Below are positions 7,894 through 15,437 of a stretch of DNA of 34,432 nt, piece after piece. The stretch spans positions 1 to 34,432 of the forward strand of contig NZ_JAEVHL010000044.1 in NCBI RefSeq assembly GCF_016803395.1, in the 5' to 3' direction. The stretch comes from Micromonospora tarensis (GTDB lineage Bacteria > Actinomycetota > Actinomycetes > Mycobacteriales > Micromonosporaceae). The notes under the pieces are model-generated. The model searched no databases, had not been told where the DNA came from, and saw only the letters and a list, made by a program, of their open reading frames with translations. Each line of letters begins with the position of its first letter. Position 1 is the first letter of the stretch. The position numbers and the translations under genes are program-made.

Positions 7894-9486
7894 TCAGCGG
7901 TCCAGCCAGGTGTCGTAGAACTGGGGGAGGCCCTGCGCGTCGAACGTCGCCGCCCGCACCCGGTCGCTGGTGCCCATCAGGTACGTCGGGTTGTAGATGG
8001 GGATGGCCAGTGCCTCCTCGGCGATCCGCTGCTGAGCCCGGGCGTAGCTCGCCTTCCGGACGTCCGGCTCCAGGGTGCCGGCGCCTTCGGCGAGCGCGGC
8101 GGCGAGAGCGCTGTCGGGGACCATCGGGGGACGGCCACCGGCCGACGACTGGAGGACGGTGCGCAGCACGTCCGCGTCGGCGCGCAGGAAGCTGATGTCG
8201 TTCAGCTGCCAGTCGCCGCTGGTCTGCCGGCGGATCACGTCACCGGCCGGCGCCGGGTCGAGGAGCACCTCCACCCCGACCTTCCGGAGCTGCTGCTGCA
8301 CCAGCTGGGCCAGCAGGTCGCGTTGTTCCCGGGCGGGCGACACGTACGTCCAGCGCAGCGACAGCCGCTTACCGTCCTTGCTGCGGATGCCGTCGGACCC
8401 GGCCTGCCAGCCCGCCGCGTCGAGCAGTCCGGTCGCCTCGGCAACCGACGTGCTGGTCTCGCTCGCCCGGTATCCCGGTGTCGTCGGGGTGAGCACGCTC
8501 GTGGCGCGCGCGTACTTGTCCTGGTAGAGCGTCTTGACGACCTCGGCACTGTCGATCGCCTTCGCCACCGCCTGGCGCAGGCGGGCATCGGTCCAGGGTT
8601 CCTTCGCGCTGTTGACGAAGAGGCTGTACGCGATGCCGGCCTGCTCCCGCCGTTGCACGTCGAATCCCGCCTTCTCCAAGGCCACCGCGTCCCGTGGGGT
8701 CACGTTACCGACCGCCTCCACCTGGCCGCTGCGCAGGCTGCCGCTGCGAACACCGTTGTCGGGCGCGATCGAGAGCACGACCTTCTCCAGGAAGGCGTCG
8801 CCCTGATGCGCGGCCGTCCGCGGCGCCCAGCGGTAACCGGCCCGGCGGGCGAGCGTCACGCGCTGCTGGGGGATGTACTCGGTCACCGTGAACGGTCCGC
8901 TGCCCACGATCTTGCGACAGCTGGCCGGCGGCCCGGCGGCGAACGAGCCGGGGGACTGGATCCCGAGGAACGCCGTGGTCGCGGCCTGGAGGAAGCCGGC
9001 GTTCGGCTGACCGAAACGCACCTCCAGCGTCCGATCGGCGGTGACCGTGGTGCCCGTGTAGCCGGCGAGGAATCCCGCCGCCAGCAGCGACTTGGTCGTG
9101 GGGGCGACGATCCGGTCGAAGTTCGCCTTGACCGCGGCCGCGTCGACCGGCGATCCATCGCTGAAGGTGGCGTCACCGCGCAGTTTGAAGGTGTACGTGG
9201 TGGCCCGCTCGTCAGTGGTCCAGGACTCGGCGAGCCACGGGACGACGTCACCCGTCTTAGGGTCCTGGGCCACCAGGGAGTCGACCACACCACGGCCGGT
9301 GAGTAGCGCCGCCGCCGCCGGCGACTGATGCGGATCGAGACAGCCGGGGTCGCTGTCCGTCGCGAAGGTGAGGGTGCCGCCCGCGCGCGGGGTGGCGCTG
9401 TCGCCGCCGCCGCGCTCGGCCTGCCCGGTGCACCCGGTCAGGATCACGGTCGTGGCTGTCAACAGCGCGAGCGCGCGGATTCTCAA
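7894..9486 (-). CDS. ABC transporter solute-binding lipoprotein (peptide/nickel, SBP family 5)
   Basis: Extracytoplasmic substrate-binding protein of 530 residues, anchored by lipid. The signal peptide ends in lipobox LTGC with the modified Cys at residue 19; family features include GGTLTFATDSDPGCLDPH and the ATYTFKLRGDATFSDGSPV block of family 5 binding proteins. I choose the TTG at 9486 because a GAGGGA ribosome site lies 9 bases upstream and it places the signal sequence correctly; the frame stays open much further upstream without a credible start. It begins 20 bases after the terpene-cyclase-like gene, inside the same operon. A binding-protein-dependent importer in a biosynthetic operon suggests uptake of a precursor, signal or product rather than simple export. 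Confidence 0.92.
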   Translation of the reverse strand: MRIRALALLTATTVILTGCTGQAERGGGDSATPRAGGTLTFATDSDPGCLDPHQSPAAAALLTGRGVVDSLVAQDPKTGDVVPWLAESWTTDERATTYTFKLRGDATFSDGSPVDAAAVKANFDRIVAPTTKSLLAAGFLAGYTGTTVTADRTLEVRFGQPNAGFLQAATTAFLGIQSPGSFAAGPPASCRKIVGSGPFTVTEYIPQQRVTLARRAGYRWAPRTAAHQGDAFLEKVVLSIAPDNGVRSGSLRSGQVEAVGNVTPRDAVALEKAGFDVQRREQAGIAYSLFVNSAKEPWTDARLRQAVAKAIDSAEVVKTLYQDKYARATSVLTPTTPGYRASETSTSVAEATGLLDAAGWQAGSDGIRSKDGKRLSLRWTYVSPAREQRDLLAQLVQQQLRKVGVEVLLDPAPAGDVIRRQTSGDWQLNDISFLRADADVLRTVLQSSAGGRPPMVPDSALAAALAEGAGTLEPDVRKASYARAQQRIAEEALAIPIYNPTYLMGTSDRVRAATFDAQGLPQFYDTWLDR

Positions 9487-9506
9487 CGGGATGATCCCTC
9501 GGTCGG

Positions 9507-10199
9507 TCAGATCTTGCGCCACGGCGAAACGCCTTCCGCTCGGAAACGTCGGTACAGCAGCACGATGTAGAGCGCGCCGAGTACCACCTCGGCGGCAATC
9601 ATCTGATGCAGCAGCCACCGGTCCGGGAACCAGATGATCAGACCCACCGCGCCGGAGACGTCCACCACCATCTTGAGGACGGCGATGTACATCGTCTGCC
9701 CGATCGTGGACCGGCGGTTCCAGAGCATGACGACGAACGCGGCATCCATGAACACGACCACGAACACCGTCGTGTAGACACCCAGCCGGTCGTCGAACTC
9801 GCGGGTCGCCAACGGCATGAAGGTCAGGGCGAACAGGCTCCACCCGGCGATCAGCCAACCGTACGCGCGGCGGGACAGGGAGGGGAAGTCGCGCCGTCCA
9901 TAGCGTACGGCCAGGTAGAGGATCACCAGGTTGAGTGGGATCCAGAAGTAGAGGGTGATCCGCATCTGCGGGTAGATCGGGTAGATGAAGGCGTAGGTGA
10001 TCTCCCACGAGATGTTGGCGCACAACGCCAGCACGGGGATCGCCGGCACCTTCTCGATGATCTGCCGGCGCAGCATCATGATGTAGACCGCGAACGTGCA
10101 GATGCCCACCACGCCGAAGGCGATCGTCGGCACCAGCGCGTCCGCGTGTTGCCGAGAATCCATGACCGGGGGCAGAGCTGCCAGGACCGACGAGTTCAT
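9507..10199 (-). CDS. Pyr4/DmtA1-type integral membrane terpene cyclase (predicted)
   Basis: A 230-residue protein with about seven membrane helices (roughly 24-43, 53-73, 83-99, 113-130, 142-159, 170-190, 198-216) and short loops. The length and the NISWEITYAFIYP segment at 62-74 resemble Pyr4-family membrane terpene cyclases, in which a helix-2 glutamate (E63 of Pyr4) is catalytic; here it would be E66. A second acidic residue late in the last helix (D218 of Pyr4) may be matched by E204 in IAAEVVLGALY. Characterised fungal relatives cyclise prenyl chains of meroterpenoids, and bacterial DmtA1 makes drimane skeletons. The start ATG overlaps the UbiA stop (ATGA). A seven-helix protein of unknown role is the alternative. 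The fold resemblance is by eye; the UbiA context strongly supports the call. Confidence 0.75.
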   Translation of the reverse strand: MNSSVLAALPPVMDSRQHADALVPTIAFGVVGICTFAVYIMMLRRQIIEKVPAIPVLALCANISWEITYAFIYPIYPQMRITLYFWIPLNLVILYLAVRYGRRDFPSLSRRAYGWLIAGWSLFALTFMPLATREFDDRLGVYTTVFVVVFMDAAFVVMLWNRRSTIGQTMYIAVLKMVVDVSGAVGLIIWFPDRWLLHQMIAAEVVLGALYIVLLYRRFRAEGVSPWRKI

Positions 10200-11268
10200 G
10201 CGCGGGACACCTCCGTTATCCGCTGGGGAGACGCGGCGCGACGCTCGCCGAACCACTGCGCCACGAACAAAACGGTGTAGGCCAGCAACGGCAGCGAGGC
10301 GCCGATCACCGCGTCGCCGAGCCCGTGCCGGACCGCGGCGGCGGCCAGCAGGGCGGCCGGCGCGAGGTAGCCCGTGGCGGCGGCGTGCACCGTCGCGCTC
10401 CGCGCCAGTTGGTTTCCGCGTGGCGCGTCACCGGCCGTGGGGGCTCGACCAGCAGCCGCCGGCAGAGCATGACGGCCCACGGTACGGTCGCCACCAGCGC
10501 GACCCCCACCGGGAGAGGCAGGGTCCCGGTCGCCGTGACCACCACGAGAACGGCGTACCCGGTCGCCTGCAACGCGGTGAACACCCACGCGGCCCGGCGC
10601 GGACCGAGGGTGTTCGGCAGGGTCAGCTTGCCGACCGACCGGTCCGAGTCCCGGTCGCAGTAGTTCATCACGATCATCCGAGCCGTCATGACCAGGAACA
10701 GCGGAGTGGTGACGGCGAACAGCAGCGGCGGCAGCGTGCCGATCTGGAGCAGAGCGGCCAGGGCGGGGCAGAGCAGGATGAGGACCGCCCCGGTCGTCAC
10801 CTCGCCGAGCGCCCGGTAGTTCAGCCGGACCGGCGGTGCCGTGTAGAACCAGGCCAGCGCCACGATCAGCACGCACAGGAGCCGGGCGGCCACTGTGGGC
10901 ATGACCGCGATCTGAACGACGGACAGGAACAGCAGCACGAAGGCGGCTGCCAGGCTGGCCGACGCGGGCAGCAGGCCCTGGGCGAGCACCTGGCTGCCTC
11001 CGGTCCACGCGGTCGGCCCGGTGTGCGCGCTGTCCGCCTCCAGATCGAAGTACTCGTTGCAGTACTGGGTCATCAGGTGCGTGGTGGTGACGAACGCCTG
11101 GGCAGCCAGCCACGGACCGATCAGGAACGGATGGCCCAGGTAGACCGTCACGGCGACGCCGCAGGTCACCATCAGCACACTTTCCAGGAGGAACTTCGGT
11201 CGGCCCAGCCGGACCAGCAGCCCGATGTCGCCAACCAGGGAGCGACCGCTCCGGCCGGTCTGGTTCAC
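10196..11268 (-). CDS. UbiA-family prenyltransferase, reading frame broken once
   Basis: Membrane prenyltransferase that would join a polyprenyl diphosphate to the cyclitol/quinol head group. Visible are the first Asp-rich motif NEYFDLEAD at 71-79, the second motif around NYCDRDSDRSVGK, and eight or nine hydrophobic helices. The GTG at 11268 overlaps the VOC stop (GTGA). Near 10418 one base seems missing: the frame that starts the gene turns into arginine/proline-rich nonsense, while the next frame continues a normal last helix (GLGDAVIGASLPLLAYTVLF) and ends in an ATGA overlap with the cyclase. That junction supports a composite of about 357 residues. Either the assembly has an indel here or the last two helices are lost in vivo. 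Confidence 0.88.
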
Positions 11269-11825
11269 CGGTTGGTCCAGTGCTGGTCCGGTCGGTAGAG
11301 CCGGGCGTCGGTCTGCTGCTCGAAGGGTGCCCCGGCCGGCAGGTTGATCAGCTCCAGGTGCATGCCCCAGGGGGTGGTGAAGTAGACCCACCGGTCCCCG
11401 GCGATCGGACCGTCCTCGATGGTCTCCGGCTTGCCGAGGATCCGTACCCCGGGCTGCTGTTCGAGGTACGCCACCGCCCGGTCCACGTCGTCGACGTGGA
11501 TCGCCAGGTGATGTCCGCCCCAGTCGCTGTTGCGCGGCAGCGTCCGCCGTTGCTCGGGGGAGTCGTACTCGAACAGTTCCAGGTTGGTGACCGGCCCGAG
11601 GCGCAGCATCGCGATCCGGGCCACCGCCGCCGGGTGCACGCCGAGCTTGCGCGTCATCCAGTCACCGTCCGGGTCGGCCACCCGGTCGAGCTGGTACGCC
11701 AGCTCGGCGCCGATCACCTCGACGAAGAACTGGACCGCCTGCTGGAGGTCGGGCACGGTGTAGGCGACGTGGTGCACGGCGCGCGCGCCCGGAATGCCGA
11801 TCGGGTGGCGTTCGTCAGATGCCAT
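11265..11825 (-). CDS. VOC-superfamily metalloprotein, possible cyclitol epimerase (CetB-like)
   Basis: A 186-residue two-module VOC (glyoxalase-fold) protein with a full metal-ligand set: AVHHVAYTV (His18/19), LELFEYD, GGHHLAIHV and MHLELINLP. In the cetoniacytone pathway the VOC protein CetB epimerises 2-epi-5-epi-valiolone, the product of the cyclase type encoded five genes upstream; a similar step is the most economical proposal here. Dioxygenase or resistance functions are also known for this fold. The ATG at 11825 lies inside the SDR gene (11-base overlap) behind an AGGAG site, and its stop overlaps the UbiA GTG. Family certain; epimerase role inferred from context. Confidence 0.82.
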   Translation of the reverse strand: MASDERHPIGIPGARAVHHVAYTVPDLQQAVQFFVEVIGAELAYQLDRVADPDGDWMTRKLGVHPAAVARIAMLRLGPVTNLELFEYDSPEQRRTLPRNSDWGGHHLAIHVDDVDRAVAYLEQQPGVRILGKPETIEDGPIAGDRWVYFTTPWGMHLELINLPAGAPFEQQTDARLYRPDQHWTNR

Positions 11826-12597
11826 GTGCGTACTCCTGGTTGGGGATGGCGCTCATCAGGGTCAGTCCGCCGTCGATGGTGATCGTCGTGCCGGTCAGGT
11901 AGCCCGCCTCCGGCTGGAGCAGGTACGCCACCAGGGCCGCCACCTCGCGGGCGCGTCCAGGCCGGCCGGCCGGAATGGCCGGCCGGGTGATCTCGGCGGC
12001 GTCCACGTCGTCGGGTACGCCGTTCATCGGCGTCGCCGTCTCACCGGGGCTGACGGCGGTGACGCTGATGCCGTGCTCGGCCAACTCCAGCGCCATCACG
12101 CGGGTCAGCATCAGTAGCCCGCCCTTGGCGGCGCAGTACGCCGAGCCGCCACGGATCGGGACCGAGTCGTGCACCGAGCTGACGTTGACGATCCGTCCGC
12201 CCCGGCCCTGCGCCACCAGCACCCGCGCGGCGGCCTGCGCACAGGCGAACGGCCCGGTGAGGTCGACCGTCAGCAGCTCGTTCCACTCCTCGACGGTCTC
12301 CTCCAGGAAGGCGGACCGCCGGTTGACCGCGGCGTTGTTGACGAACCCGTCGAGCCCGCCCAGCTCGTCGGCGGCCTCGACCACGGCCGCCGCGGCCCGG
12401 GCGGGCTCGCGATGGTCGAGCGCGAAGGGGACCGCGCGCCGCCCGATCGCGCGGATCGTCGCGGCGACGTCCTCGGCGGCCGCTCGCCCGCGCTGGTACC
12501 CGATGCCGACGTCGAAACCCCGCTCCGCCAGACACAGCGCGGTCGCCTTGCCGATCCCGGAGCTGGCACCGGTCACGATCACGTTCCGGTTGTTCAC
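11815..12597 (-). CDS. Short-chain dehydrogenase/reductase
   Basis: Classical SDR of 260 residues using NAD(P). The cofactor motif TGASSGIG is at residues 9-16, followed by NNAAV, the catalytic Ser in VNVSSVH, YCAAK as the YxxxK pair, and a C-terminal YLTGTTITIDGG typical of fabG-like enzymes. GTG at 12597 overlaps the cupin stop (GTGA). It probably oxidises or reduces a ring hydroxyl or ketone of the C7 cyclitol, alongside the zinc alcohol dehydrogenase two genes upstream. The exact substrate cannot be inferred. Confidence 0.92.
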   Translation of the reverse strand: MNNRNVIVTGASSGIGKATALCLAERGFDVGIGYQRGRAAAEDVAATIRAIGRRAVPFALDHREPARAAAAVVEAADELGGLDGFVNNAAVNRRSAFLEETVEEWNELLTVDLTGPFACAQAAARVLVAQGRGGRIVNVSSVHDSVPIRGGSAYCAAKGGLLMLTRVMALELAEHGISVTAVSPGETATPMNGVPDDVDAAEITRPAIPAGRPGRAREVAALVAYLLQPEAGYLTGTTITIDGGLTLMSAIPNQEYAHGI

Positions 12598-13256
12598 GAG
12601 CGCACCTCGTATCCCGCCTCGTCGAGGCTCGCCGCCCCGAGATAGCCGTAGACCGTCGTCGTGGTGACCCCACTGTCGGTCCGGTAGCCGTGCCACTCGC
12701 CGGCCTCCACCAGCACGACGTCGCCCGGACCGAGTCGGACCGCGTCGGTCTCGGTGAGGTGCTCGCCGCCGCCGTCGAGCACCATGAAGAACTCTTCGGC
12801 GTTCGAGTGTCGATGCAGTTCGTGGTGGCCGTCCGGCGCGAACGTCGATGTCGCCACGACCAGCCGGGTGCTGCCCGGGTCGGCGCCGCTGACGAGCCAG
12901 CGCACCCGCATGTCGGTGAAGCCGCCACCGGCGGTGAGCACCGCCGACGACACGTGGTCGACGTCGTCCGATCGGGACCCCACCGTCGGCGACCGTCCGC
13001 CGCCCCGGGCCCGTACGAGCAGCAGGCGCGCCCCTTCCGGCCCCGCCACCAGGTCGCTCGGCTCGCCCACGGCTAGGAACAGCGATGCCCCCCGGTCGAG
13101 GCCGGACAGCGTCCCGGCGAGGACGACCACGGCGGATTCGGTGTCCGCGGCGCCGGCTGGCAGCGCCGCTCCGGGCGCCAGCCCGCACACCTCCACGTAT
13201 CCGTGGCGACCGGTCAACCGTTCGGTGCTGGCACCGCCGCGCGTCAGCACGTTCAC
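12594..13256 (-). CDS. Cupin-domain protein with intact C-terminal metal site
   Basis: A 220-residue protein. The C-terminal half has a canonical cupin site: HELHRHSNAEEFFMVLDGGG supplies His, His and Glu, and GDVVLVEAGEWHGY supplies the last His. The N-terminal half looks like a degenerate cupin without clear ligands. Cupins of this build act as isomerases, dehydratases or dioxygenases. The GTG start overlaps the alcohol dehydrogenase stop and its TGA overlaps the SDR start, so it is tightly coupled within the cyclitol-tailoring block. I cannot assign the reaction. Confidence 0.82.
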   Translation of the reverse strand: MNVLTRGGASTERLTGRHGYVEVCGLAPGAALPAGAADTESAVVVLAGTLSGLDRGASLFLAVGEPSDLVAGPEGARLLLVRARGGGRSPTVGSRSDDVDHVSSAVLTAGGGFTDMRVRWLVSGADPGSTRLVVATSTFAPDGHHELHRHSNAEEFFMVLDGGGEHLTETDAVRLGPGDVVLVEAGEWHGYRTDSGVTTTTVYGYLGAASLDEAGYEVRS

Positions 13257-14335
13257 GCCGTCCCCTCCCGCCGCCGGGGGAGCTCGAGGACGACCTTGGG
13301 CCGACCGCCCCGATCGGCGGCGAGCATCTCGAAGGCGTCCACCGCCCGGTCGAGCGGCACCGCGGCCGCGAGCAGCCCCGGACCGTCGAGCGCCCCGTGC
13401 TCGAAGAGCCCGATCACGTCCGGGTAGTGGTCGATGCCGTGCTGGATGCCGAGCACGGACAGCCCGCGCAACGCCAGCTCCCCGGGAGTGACCGCCACCT
13501 GCTCGTACGCCACGCCGACCAGGGCGACCCGGCCACCGCGCTCGGTGAGGTCGAGGGCGTGTGGGAACGCCTCCGCAGCACCCGAGGCCTCGATCACCAG
13601 CGAGAAGTCCGCCTTCGGCACGTCGTCCACCAGGTGCGGCACGGCACCGTACCGGGCCGCCGCGGCCAGGCCTGATGGTTGCACGCCCAGCGCCGTCACC
13701 GATGCGGTCACCCGCAGGGCCAGCTGAACCGCGAGCAGCCCGATGGTGCCGGTGCCGAGGACGGCCACCCGGTCGGTCGCCCGCGCCCCGGCCCGATGGA
13801 GGGCTTCGACCACGGTGACAGCGGGTTCGACGAGTATCGCCCAGGGTTCGGCCAGGCGGGGCGGGAGCCGGTGCACGGCGTGCGCGGGCAGCCGGATGAA
13901 GTCGGCCGTGGCACCCTGCTGCCCGTACAGGCCGACCTCGGTCATCCGGCGGCACTGCTGGCGGCGGCCGCGCAGGCAACTGCCGCATCCGCCGCAGGGA
14001 ATCATGGTCTGCCCGACGACGGGGTCGCCGGGCGCGAGGTCGCGCACGTCCGGAGCGACCGCGACGACCTCCCCCCACCACTCGTGGCCGAAGACGTGCG
14101 GATAGTGGGCACGCCCGGACCGCAGGTAGCCGGAGTCGCCGTGGAACAGTTCGAGGTCCGTCCCGCAGAGCCCGACGTGGCGGGGGCGGATGAGCACCGT
14201 CCCGGCCGCGGGGGACGGTATCGGGAGGCTGATCTCCGCGACGGTGTGCGGGCCGACCAGCGCGATCGCCCGCATCGTGCCGTCGGGCCAGGGCGCGAGG
14301 GTCGGCGAGGTGGCCGGTTGGCGGGTGCCGATCAT
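13253..14335 (-). CDS. Zinc-dependent alcohol dehydrogenase (MDR family)
   Basis: NAD(P)-linked medium-chain dehydrogenase of 360 residues, resembling sorbitol/threonine dehydrogenases. It shows catalytic-zinc residues in VGLCGTDLE and FGHEWWGEV, a complete structural-zinc set of four Cys in IPCGGCGSCLRGRRQQC, and Rossmann motif GTGTIGLLA. The ATG at 14335 overlaps the upstream cupin stop (ATGA); the open frame extends farther but only as an arginine-rich shadow. A likely role is oxidation of a secondary alcohol on the cyclitol, a recurring step in C7-cyclitol pathways. Confidence 0.92.
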   Translation of the reverse strand: MIGTRQPATSPTLAPWPDGTMRAIALVGPHTVAEISLPIPSPAAGTVLIRPRHVGLCGTDLELFHGDSGYLRSGRAHYPHVFGHEWWGEVVAVAPDVRDLAPGDPVVGQTMIPCGGCGSCLRGRRQQCRRMTEVGLYGQQGATADFIRLPAHAVHRLPPRLAEPWAILVEPAVTVVEALHRAGARATDRVAVLGTGTIGLLAVQLALRVTASVTALGVQPSGLAAAARYGAVPHLVDDVPKADFSLVIEASGAAEAFPHALDLTERGGRVALVGVAYEQVAVTPGELALRGLSVLGIQHGIDHYPDVIGLFEHGALDGPGLLAAAVPLDRAVDAFEMLAADRGGRPKVVLELPRRREGTA

Positions 14336-14703
14336 GCCACTGGCCTCCGCTGCGGCAGGCGACGGGCGGCCTCGGCGGTCAGCACGGCGACCCGGAGCAG
14401 CTCCAGTGGACCGCTGAGGACGGTGAGCCCCGGCCGGGATCCGACCGGAACCACGACCACGTCGCCGGCGGTGAGTTGGCCCGGCTGTCCGGTCAGGCTC
14501 GCCCGTCCCCGGCACACCACCCAGGCGGTCTCGTGGCCGGCGGCCTCGGTCAGGTCGAGGTGGTCACCGGTGGCCAGCCGCAGGTGGTCGATCGCCTGGC
14601 ACTCACTGTGCAGCATGCCGCGGCGGGCCAGGCAGCGTAGCTGGCGATCCGGTCCGGCTCCGTCGGTGCGGCGGGCGGGCGCCGGTCCGGTCTCGACGAT
14701 CAC
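14332..14703 (-). CDS. Small cupin-fold protein lacking metal ligands
   Basis: A 123-residue beta-rich protein whose LTAGDVVVVPVGSRPG segment fits the second cupin motif, while the usual His/Glu metal ligands are missing. The GTG at 14703 overlaps the stop of the bicupin gene and the TGA overlaps the alcohol dehydrogenase start. It may be a structural partner of its larger neighbour or a metal-free isomerase. Family assignment is moderate and the role unknown. Confidence 0.65.
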   Translation of the reverse strand: MIVETGPAPARRTDGAGPDRQLRCLARRGMLHSECQAIDHLRLATGDHLDLTEAAGHETAWVVCRGRASLTGQPGQLTAGDVVVVPVGSRPGLTVLSGPLELLRVAVLTAEAARRLPQRRPVA

Positions 14704-15437
14704 GCCGGAGCTCCGTCCGGGACGACCAACTCCAGGGCGAACAGCTCCAGACCGTCCGGTCCGGCGGTGAGTGTCGCGGTGCTGCCCAACGGCAGGGTCA
14801 CGGACACCTCCGGCCCGAGCGGGGCGGATGCCTGGCCGGAGGTGATAGTGCCGGAGCCGGCGACCACGAAGAGAGTGAACTCGCGGCCGACCGCGAGCAC
14901 GGTGTCTTCCTGGTCCGGGGCCAGTCGTCGGCGCGCTATCCGGCGCAGCGGTCCGGTGAGTACACCGCGTGGGTCGATCTCGCCGGGTTCCTGTAGGTGG
15001 AAGACCTGGGCAGCGGGCATGTCCGTGTTCCTTTCCGCTGGTGCGGCCGGCCCGCCGGCGGTCGGCGCACGGCCGAACACGGCCGCCGTGTCCGGTCCCA
15101 GCAGCTCGACCACCAGCCAACTCAGCCGATCCGGACCGGTGTTGAGCAGTCCGTGCCGGGTGCCGATACCGGTGAGCACGACATCGCCGGCCCGGACGGG
15201 CGTGGCTCGGCCGTTGAGGAGGATCTGGCCGGACCCGGCGAGCAGGATGTAGACCTCTTCGGTGCGGGTGTGCAGATGCTCCCCGCTGAGCCCACCCGGT
15301 GGCAGCCGGGCCCACTCGACCGCCTCCCAGGCTCCGGTCAGCTCGGCGCCCCGGACGAAACACTTCCACCACGAGGTTCCCGCGGCGCCGTGGACGCCGT
15401 GGACCTCGGCGGGTGCCGACGTGTCGGCGATGATCAT
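14700..15437 (-). CDS. Bicupin protein
   Basis: A 245-residue protein with two cupin-like halves. The N-terminal half carries GEHLHTRTEEVYILLAGSG and the second motif with GTRHGLLN, a full His/His/Glu/His set. The C-terminal half (from about 130) keeps the fold pattern but not the ligands. Its ATG overlaps the sugar-phosphate-cyclase stop by one base (TGATG). Placed directly after the cyclase, it is a candidate for an early ring isomerisation or dehydration. The chemistry is not predictable from sequence. Confidence 0.78.
   Translation of the reverse strand: MIIADTSAPAEVHGVHGAAGTSWWKCFVRGAELTGAWEAVEWARLPPGGLSGEHLHTRTEEVYILLAGSGQILLNGRATPVRAGDVVLTGIGTRHGLLNTGPDRLSWLVVELLGPDTAAVFGRAPTAGGPAAPAERNTDMPAAQVFHLQEPGEIDPRGVLTGPLRRIARRRLAPDQEDTVLAVGREFTLFVVAGSGTITSGQASAPLGPEVSVTLPLGSTATLTAGPDGLELFALELVVPDGAPA

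Noticed and set aside
11265..11825. 4-hydroxyphenylpyruvate dioxygenase
   Set aside because: At 186 residues it is about half the usual length and lacks the C-terminal dioxygenase domain; a short VOC enzyme fits better.
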